From Setaria digitata (taxonomy: Eukaryota > Nematoda > Chromadorea > Rhabditida > Setariidae), in assembly GCA_003640385.1 (NCBI GenBank), contig RCAB01000687.1, positions 1 through 26,424 on the forward strand: a stretch of 26,424 nt of DNA, in the 5' to 3' direction. Positions 21,402 to 26,424 of this stretch are shown piece after piece. The notes under the pieces are model-generated. The model worked only from the letters and a program-made list of their open reading frames with translations, did no database searches and was not told the DNA's origin. Numbering within the stretch: the first letter of the stretch is position 1; every line of letters begins with the position of its first letter. Made by a program: the position numbers and the translations under genes.

Positions 21402-21494
21402 ATGCTACGTTTGAACGGATCCGGAATAGGATTATCCGGTGGATTAGTCTGTCTAGGAGCGCTATATTCTGGGCAATTAGATGTAATTGTATGA
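21402..21494 (+). other. Small hydrophobic Gly-rich ORF, 30 codons, unassigned
   Basis: ATG to TGA, reading MLRLNGSGIGLSGGLVCLGA then LYSGQLDVIV. It stands in locally GC-richer sequence 160 bp before the spastin leader. It has a GT at 21483 that could act as a donor, but no downstream exon joins in frame convincingly. It could be a micropeptide, a partial exon of an unseen gene, or chance. Confidence 0.15.
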
Positions 21495-21637
21495 ATTCCT
21501 TAATGTTTTGGTGACATTTGCGACACTATACCATAGTTTACGTCACTGTTGATTACTATTACTAGGAACTGACAGGAAACGTTATGATTAATTAACTGTT
21601 TTTGTCGTCGAATGTAACATTTCATGATTAAATAATA

Positions 21638-21654
21638 TGTTCAGGGATTAAGAG
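21638..21654 (+). promoter_or_regulatory. Acceptor just upstream of spastin ATG, candidate spliced-leader site
   Basis: TATGTTCAG ends at 21644 and the first spastin ATG follows 10 nt later. A bare acceptor with a very short leader is the typical picture for spliced-leader trans-splicing in nematodes. Neither the leader RNA nor transcripts can be seen here. Confidence 0.4.
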
Positions 21655-21721
21655 ATGAGCGGTAGAGGTACGAGTCTTGGGAAGCGAAAAATATTTGACG
21701 TATGTGATTTGAGTATGAAAA
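21655..21721 (+). CDS. spas-1: Spastin gene, candidate first coding exon
   Basis: ATG at 21655 lies 10 nt after TGTTCAG (21638-21644). It reads [19 protein letters not shown] then SMK and ends at a strong donor AAAA|GTAAGTG in phase 1. Joining to the exon at 23611 gives SMK-RK-MIQPQK in frame. All three frames of the segment before the ATG meet a stop soon, so it can only be a 5' exon. The alternative is that translation starts at ATG 23616 in exon 2. Confidence 0.6.
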
Positions 21722-24700
21722 GTAAGTGTTTATGTATTTACGTAGCTTATCCTTCTTATATTAACAGGTAAATCTTTTCTTTTTTTTTTTTGCAATATTT
21801 TGTGTTCTTGCGCTGTATATTCTCAATCTTGCTATGTATATCTTTGGCTGAACAAATCTTGGCTATATTTTCATTTTTCCATCATAGAATACGTTTCAAA
21901 TTTTACATTTTTCGTGGTATATCAAGTAAGGAACTTCTAATACATGTTACAGTAAGAGTATATCCAATTATAGTAGCTATAACCTTCATTATTTATCATG
22001 CTCGGCTCTATGGAGACTAATATTTTTCAGTAATATCCGTGAAAAGTTGCCTCTGTTGAGGAAAGTAAAATATCAGTAAGGCAGTTTAAAAGTATTTTCA
22101 TTAATTGTTTATTGGATATTTTCGATGCAATAACGAAATACAATACTTTCATCCTTTTTTTCAATACTACTGTTATACAATCTCCTGTTCAACAATTCCA
22201 TCATACATAACTATGTATAATGCATTATTTTCGCAATAGCTGCTTTATACAACTGCTTGAATTTTTAATCGGATGATAAAACAAAATACAATTGTCCTCT
22301 ATTCAGTTTTTTCCTTTTGGAAGATTTCATTTCATGAAGTGAAAACGTTTAGAAAGAGTCGAAGATAGATCAAACTCTCCGAAAAGTAAAAGATTGTTAG
22401 TATTTTCTTTAAGCACAGTGAAAGGAACTGAATTTCAAATATGCTATCAAATGATATAGTATATTTTGCATGATTATTAATGCTGAATGCATGCATACAT
22501 TACCTTATTTACACTGTACTGTACGATTTAATAGATTTTTATAGTTAAAAAGAAAAAAAAAAAAAGGTGATAAAGGATAATAAAAGTTTGATGTTAGGGT
22601 GGAATTTACCGGATGATTTTCTGGTAGTAGATTTCTTTTTTCTTTCTCTTCATAAAGTTTTGGTTTAATTGCAGTCATAAAAATTAGTCCACTTGTAGCA
22701 AAGTTGAAATATTCTGCAAGGAAAGATTTTTGAATTAAGATTTATTCAAATAGAAATATCATTTCAGGAAGAGATGTCATTTTTTCATAGCAGAAATGTC
22801 ATTTCCAATAGCAACATGTTTCCTAAGTTAGAAGGAATTTGCCAGCACTACTATTATTGATTTGAAATGTTGGCTCTAAATGAGTGATTATGTAAAGAAG
22901 ATTGATCAGTGAAAAATATTTTTTCCTATCTTGTTATTACATTCGATAAATAAAATTTGCCGGAAAATGAAAGACTGATTACATTTTATCAGAAAGCTAA
23001 TAGTTTGTTATCATCACTATGATGACAGCTATCATCGAACAAAATATAATTAGACGGAAATTTTTTAGAGAAGATGATAAAAGACCAAAAGTTATGCAAA
23101 TTGTTGTTCACGTTACCTAAATTTCTTGATAAAAAGAAAGCGTATATGAAATAGTGATATCAGATGTATTAGTGATGTTATCAGTAAGGGGAATTTGCTT
23201 AAATAAAGTCGTTATTTCTGAAATCACTATATATATGATTGTATATAAAGTTTAACACATTCTTCTTTCTTTTTTTTTTTTACAGAGAAATTTTGGCAAA
23301 GGGGAGTTTTTGTACATCGAAATGAATTATTATTGTTGCAATTTAGGCTTTTGTTTTGATTGTGTATAATTCTTAAGAACATAAGTCTCGTTTTTGTTTC
23401 AAAAGTTCTCAAAATAAATGTCAACAATTGAATGAAATAAATGGGTGTGGTATTTTGCAAAGCAAGTGTTTTTTTTTTTTTGTAGTATTTTATAAAATTA
23501 TTTTTTTTTCTTTTTTTTTTTGATTGTGCATAAATGACTTTTCTCCAACATAACCATATTTGATTAGCTTGTTACTGAGGTTTCTTAAATTAATTTTTGA
23601 TTTGTTTTAGGAAAAATGATTCAGCCTCAGAAACTGGAACGACAGAATTACGAAGCGTTCAATAAGGCATATCTGAAATCGAAGCAACTTGTAACAGAAG
23701 GTGTCGCATTGGATGAAATATCAGCTAATGATGGTAGGGATTGAAATTTTATTTATTTCGTAATTTAAAACTTTTTCTTTAATTTAAGGTGGTGTAGCAG
23801 TTTTGCTAGGAGAGTGTTGATATTATTGATTTCCAAGTTTAGATCGATGTGGGAGTGAAATTAGCATTGGGTTTAATCTATATAAGTCAAGTTGAAGTTT
23901 CCAACTAGACTAGAATCAAGTTTGGAACAGTGTTTCGCTTAGTTTGCTCAAATGGAGAAATAACTTGCGGATGTTTATTAAAAAATAATTTCGCGCGTGT
24001 TGTGCTATTAGTTCCCTGAGTTAGATTATGTTCAGAAATTTTTGTATATAAGGCAAATCAAAATTTAAATCCTTTCAGATGAACAGAGAAAGCGAATAGT
24101 AATGGAGAAATACCGCTCAGGTATCGAGTACTTCGAAAAAGCGTTGAAGATATCACCAGACAGAGTACATCCGGAAAAAAGAGATGAAGTTCAGAGACAT
24201 CGTGAAGCAATGAAACGAAATTTACAAGCAACGAAAGGAAGACTGAGTGATTTGGGTAAGCTGCATGCTATTACTCTTTACATTGCCTGTAGTTAGATGT
24301 TGACTCTTTATATATCTGATTTTGACTAGTAATTATCTTCTCCTTCTAATATTTAAATAGGTTACAACTTTAAGATTTCTTGACTAATTATTTTAGATTT
24401 ATCAAGTTTAGTTTGGAATACATATTGCTACAGCTTTGTAGTGTTTATAGATAATTCTTCAGTAAATTTGTTTCGCTTGTTTAGAAAAGATGTTCTCATT
24501 GGTGCAAAACCGAACTGCACAGCGGAAGCCCGTCCAGTTTGTTTCACCTTCAGTTAGCAGAAGCCGAGCACTTCAACCACCTAGTAGGCAGATAACATTC
24601 GAGAAGAAAACAGTAAATCCGTCGGTTAGTTGCTATAAAGGAGATGGGGCTGGAGAAAAGAGAAAAAAGAGAAGTAAGAGTAGGAAATAAGTAGAGGAAT

Positions 24701-26424
24701 TTTGAATTCCATTCAAATATAAAAAGAGTATTTCTGTAGTAGCTTGTTTTATAATAATAGACCATCAGATTAAGAAGAATATTTCTTCTTTCAAGTGCAA
24801 AATGCTTTATTGTTTATTGTAATTTAATTTAGTGACTTGATGGGCTTTTTCAATCTAAATAGAGTTCTTCCGGATGTTTTTTTTTTACTATCTTACTATG
24901 TCTTGGGCTACCACTTTTTGTTTTTTTACTTTCAGTATTTCAGGATGTTCGTACTCGGTGCAATCTTCTGAAAGGTGTTGATGACAAATTTGGTGNGTTT
25001 TTTTTTTACTATCTTACTATGTCGTGAGCTACCACTTTTTGTTTTTTTACTTTCAGTATTTTAGGATGTTCGTACTCGGTGCAATCTTCTGAAAGGTGTT
25101 GATGACAAATTTGGTGGACCCTTGTTGAATGAAATATTAAATCAGGATGACGTAAGGATGGATGACATTATTGGTGCTGAATCAGCGAAACAGGCTCTAG
25201 AGGAAACGGTTATACTACCAGCGATTAATCCATCCTTGTTTTCTGGTCTTCGGCAGCCTGCACAAGGGATTTTGCTATTTGGTCCGCCTGGAAATGGCAA
25301 GACCTTGCTGGTAAAGTTTGTGTTATTTTCTTGTATATATTAGTTATAATAATGACAGCGTGTTCCAATTTTCTCTTTTTTTTTTCGGATTTATACAAAT
25401 CTTCTAAACTCTAGGCTCGTGCCGTAGCTGCTGAATGCGGCTCAACAATGTTCTTAAATGTTTCCGCTGCTTCGCTGACTTCGAAATGGGTTGGTGATGC
25501 CGAAAAAATTGTCCGCGCCTTATTTCAAATTGCTAGAAACGGGCAACCAACTATCATATTCATCGATGAAATTGATTCGATTCTTTGTGAACGCAATGAA
25601 AAGGAAACTGAGGTTTTTTTTCGTTATTATTTATTAATATTTGTTATTAGATTTATGCCTTTAATCTAGTCTTTATTTTTGTGGCTTCATTTTATTCCTC
25701 GTATTTTACTGTAGTAAATTCTTTTTTTTTTTTTTGTTTCAGGTTTCAAGGCGTTTGAAAACAGAATTTCTAATTCAGATGGATGGTATATCTTCGTCAA
25801 AAGATGATCGCATACTAGTAATTGGTGCAACAAATCGTCCTGATGAACTCGATCCAGCCATTTTACGTCGATTTCCGAAACGAATTCTTATCGATACACC
25901 AAATGCAGCAGCGCGTCTTAAATTAATAGTTTCACTGCTTGAGAAAACAAAAACTGCCTTCGATCTAAGTTTTTTGCAGAGGCAGTAAGTTTTGGAAATT
26001 AGATTTTTATGAAATATCATTTCTCTTAGTCTCATATTTATTTTCTTTCTAGCTGACTAAACCTTTTATCTACATAAGGAGTTTTTACCTATTTATTTTT
26101 TTCTGTCATTCTCTTCATTATTCTAACAGTCAAAAACAAAATTTCTATTTAGTCATTAAAATAGTGTAGTTTTCGGTTACATCTGCTAGCTTGAAGTTTT
26201 CTCACTTTTTTTTTAAAATTCCATTTGAAGCAAAAGTGACTGACTGTGTTTCTTCCCTCTGACAATGTAAATGACCTTAACGCAGTATTGAAAAATGAAG
26301 TAATCCAATCATTCATTTGTCCCTGTCTCTGAAACAANTTAATCCAATCATTCATTTGTCCCTGTCTCTGGAACAAAGCTTTATCTCAGAATCGTAGAAC
26401 TGAATGATATAAATCGATTCTTAT
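21655..26424 (+). CDS. spas-1: Spastin-like microtubule-severing AAA ATPase (3' end outside window)
   Basis: Exons are 21655-21721, 23611-23733, 24079-24255, 24485-24673, exon 5 (24936-24995 and again 25057-25310, see the assembly junction), 25415-25612 and 25743-25984. Taking exon 5 once, phases agree and give about 417 residues. Residues 30-122 form an MIT domain, which in spastins binds ESCRT-III proteins. Residues 123-195 form a basic linker. The AAA core then shows Walker A GPPGNGKT (261-268), pore loop SKWVGDAEK, Walker B IIFIDE (317-322), sensor 1 ATNRP (365-369) and arginine fingers LRRF (378-379). Spastin hexamers pull on tubulin tails to sever microtubules. About 100 residues, including the C-terminal helix, are expected beyond the right edge. 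There is no N-terminal hydrophobic hairpin in the main model, unlike long human spastin. Identification is firm; the choice of first exon is less so. Confidence 0.9.
21722..23610 (+). other. Spastin gene intron 1
   Basis: An 1889-bp intron with noticeably fewer homopolymers than the MIF4G introns. It contains a hydrophobic open frame (21790-22020, no ATG start) preceded internally by a good acceptor (CATCATAG at 21880s). No phase-compatible join between that frame and exon 2 was found. Confidence 0.55.
23611..23733 (+). CDS. spas-1: Spastin gene, exon 2 (MIT domain, first helix)
   Basis: Acceptor TGTTTTAG, donor GATG|GTAGGG, phase 1 at both ends. It encodes [20 protein letters not shown] and then [19 protein letters not shown]. 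The Y.AF.KAY pattern is the first MIT helix. An ATG lies six bases into the exon (23616), so a shorter isoform starting here is possible. Confidence 0.88.
23734..24078 (+). other. Spastin gene intron 2
   Basis: A 345-bp GT-AG intron with mixed composition. No hidden exon and no repeat. Confidence 0.75.
24079..24255 (+). CDS. spas-1: Spastin gene, exon 3 (MIT domain, helices 2-3)
   Basis: Acceptor CCTTTCAG, donor TTGG|GTAAGC, phase 1 at both ends. It encodes [16 protein letters not shown] and later [18 protein letters not shown]. The Y..GI...EK.L and the closing R...NL...K.RL pattern are typical of the spastin MIT three-helix bundle. Confidence 0.93.
24485..24673 (+). CDS. spas-1: Spastin gene, exon 4 (basic linker)
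   Basis: Acceptor TTGTTTAG, donor GAGAA|GTAAGAG, phase 1 at both ends. It encodes a Ser/Arg/Lys-rich linker ending [12 protein letters not shown] basic residues. Spastins carry a microtubule-binding basic region between MIT and AAA, and this exon sits at that place. If the donor is not used, the frame runs to a stop at 24688-24690. Confidence 0.88.
24876..25116. repeat. 120-bp direct duplication across an N (24996), inside spastin
   Basis: 24876-24995 and 24997-25116 are both 120 bp and differ at only three bases. They cover the end of intron 4, the acceptor and the first 60 nt of exon 5. The arrangement is the same as at the other N junctions. Confidence 0.95.
24936..24995 (+). CDS. spas-1: Spastin gene, exon 5 start, upstream assembly copy
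   Basis: Acceptor ACTTTCAG, phase 1. It reads [20 protein letters not shown] and is cut by the N at 24996. This copy has CAG (Gln) at 24941-24943 and so keeps the frame open. It is very likely the same exon as 25057-25310, not an extra one. Confidence 0.75.
25057..25310 (+). CDS. spas-1: Spastin gene, exon 5 (Walker A), downstream assembly copy
   Basis: Acceptor ACTTTCAG, donor TTGCTG|GTAAAG, phase 1 in, phase 0 out. After the duplicated start it continues [20 protein letters not shown], then [20 protein letters not shown] and Walker A. This copy reads TAG at 25062-25064 where the upstream copy has CAG. With that stop replaced by the upstream copy's Gln, the exon is continuous and spastin-like throughout. 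Confidence 0.85.
25415..25612 (+). CDS. spas-1: Spastin gene, exon 6 (pore loop, Walker B)
   Basis: Acceptor AACTCTAG, donor ACTGAG|GTTTTT, phase 0 at both ends, 66 codons. It contains [28 protein letters not shown] and [18 protein letters not shown]. The Trp in KWV takes the place of the aromatic pore-loop residue that grips substrate (Tyr in human spastin). D321 and E322 are the Walker B acids. Confidence 0.95.
25743..25984 (+). CDS. spas-1: Spastin gene, exon 7 (sensor 1, arginine fingers)
   Basis: Acceptor TTGTTTCAG, donor GGCA|GTAAGT, phase 0 in, phase 2 out. It contains [36 protein letters not shown] and KRILIDTPN. The next exon is not visible before 26424. An AG at 26388 would lead straight to an in-frame stop, so it is not used. 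Confidence 0.95.
25985..26424 (+). other. Spastin gene intron 7, running off the window
   Basis: Begins with a strong donor GTAAGT. No in-frame exon is found before the window edge; apart from the 38-bp duplication the sequence is plain. Confidence 0.7.
26300..26376. repeat. 38-bp direct duplication across an N (26338), spastin intron 7
   Basis: 26300-26337 and 26339-26376 match except at the first base and at one A/G. Again the copies directly flank the N. Confidence 0.93.

Larger units (their letters stand above)
19560..21637. other. MIF4G 3'UTR and intergenic region
   Basis: About 2.1 kb. It holds a CAT run (19673-19690), a TGTAAATA octamer at 19939-19946 that fits a PUF-type site but may be chance, A28 at 20353-20380, an AATTAATTAA array (about 20672-20694), and an AATAAA at 21106-21111 that is too far from the stop to be trusted as the polyadenylation signal. 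From about 21050 homopolymers become fewer. A 30-codon ORF lies at 21402-21494. Confidence 0.55.

Noticed and set aside
23227..23460. Reverse-strand 77-codon ORF in spastin intron 1
   Set aside because: Polar/aromatic low-information sequence from AT-rich DNA, with no splice logic or family resemblance.
24490..24690. Exon 4 of spastin ending at the TAA at 24688
   Set aside because: A strong donor GAA|GTAAGAG at 24674 lies just before the stop and joins in phase to exon 5, which carries the AAA core.
1..26424. Prokaryotic-type defence system, CRISPR, mobile element or endosymbiont DNA
   Set aside because: No repeat-spacer pattern, transposase, terminal inverted repeats with an ORF, or compact operon is present. 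Both supported genes have spliceosomal introns.

Overview
The window looks like nuclear DNA of a nematode, probably a clade III (spirurid or filarial-type) worm. It is very AT-rich and full of T and A homopolymers. Introns are GT-AG with the short nematode acceptor (TTTTCAG or close variants), and the spastin-like protein resembles C. elegans SPAS-1. The species assignment is inference. I see no prokaryotic operon, phage, CRISPR array, transposase or tRNA.

Layout. Bases 1-8850 hold no convincing gene. They contain a TG/TA microsatellite, degenerate GAT-type trinucleotide tracts, pyrimidine-rich and purine-rich stretches, and four single-N assembly junctions. From about 8853 to 19559 there is a nine-exon plus-strand gene for a MIF4G-domain protein. 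All exon phases agree, and the spliced CDS of 1623 nt encodes 540 residues. A long disordered Q/H/S/G-rich N-terminal part precedes a C-terminal HEAT-type domain like that of MIF4GD/SLIP1, CTIF and PAIP1. Bases 19560-21644 are 3'UTR plus intergenic DNA. From 21655 to the right edge there is a plus-strand spastin (SPAS-1-like) gene: a 5' exon, an MIT domain over exons 2-3, a basic linker, and an AAA+ ATPase core with Walker A, Walker B, sensor 1 and arginine fingers. The window ends inside intron 7, so the end of the AAA module and the C-terminal helix are missing.

The two genes run in the same direction about 2.1 kb apart. Nothing in the sequence links them functionally: one should act in mRNA translation or processing, the other in microtubule severing. 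Both have an acceptor-like site just upstream of the first ATG, consistent with spliced-leader trans-splicing.

The most useful observation for a reader is structural. Six isolated N characters mark contig joins, and four of them are flanked by near-identical direct repeats. These look like unmerged overlaps. One duplicates the acceptor and start of spastin exon 5, and the downstream copy has TAG where the upstream copy has CAG, so naive annotation would report a duplicated exon or a pseudogene. I found no convincing new multi-gene system. Other points of interest are the Q/H array in the MIF4G protein, introns built from diverged local duplications, a near-perfect palindrome, and two unassigned small hydrophobic ORFs around spastin exon 1.
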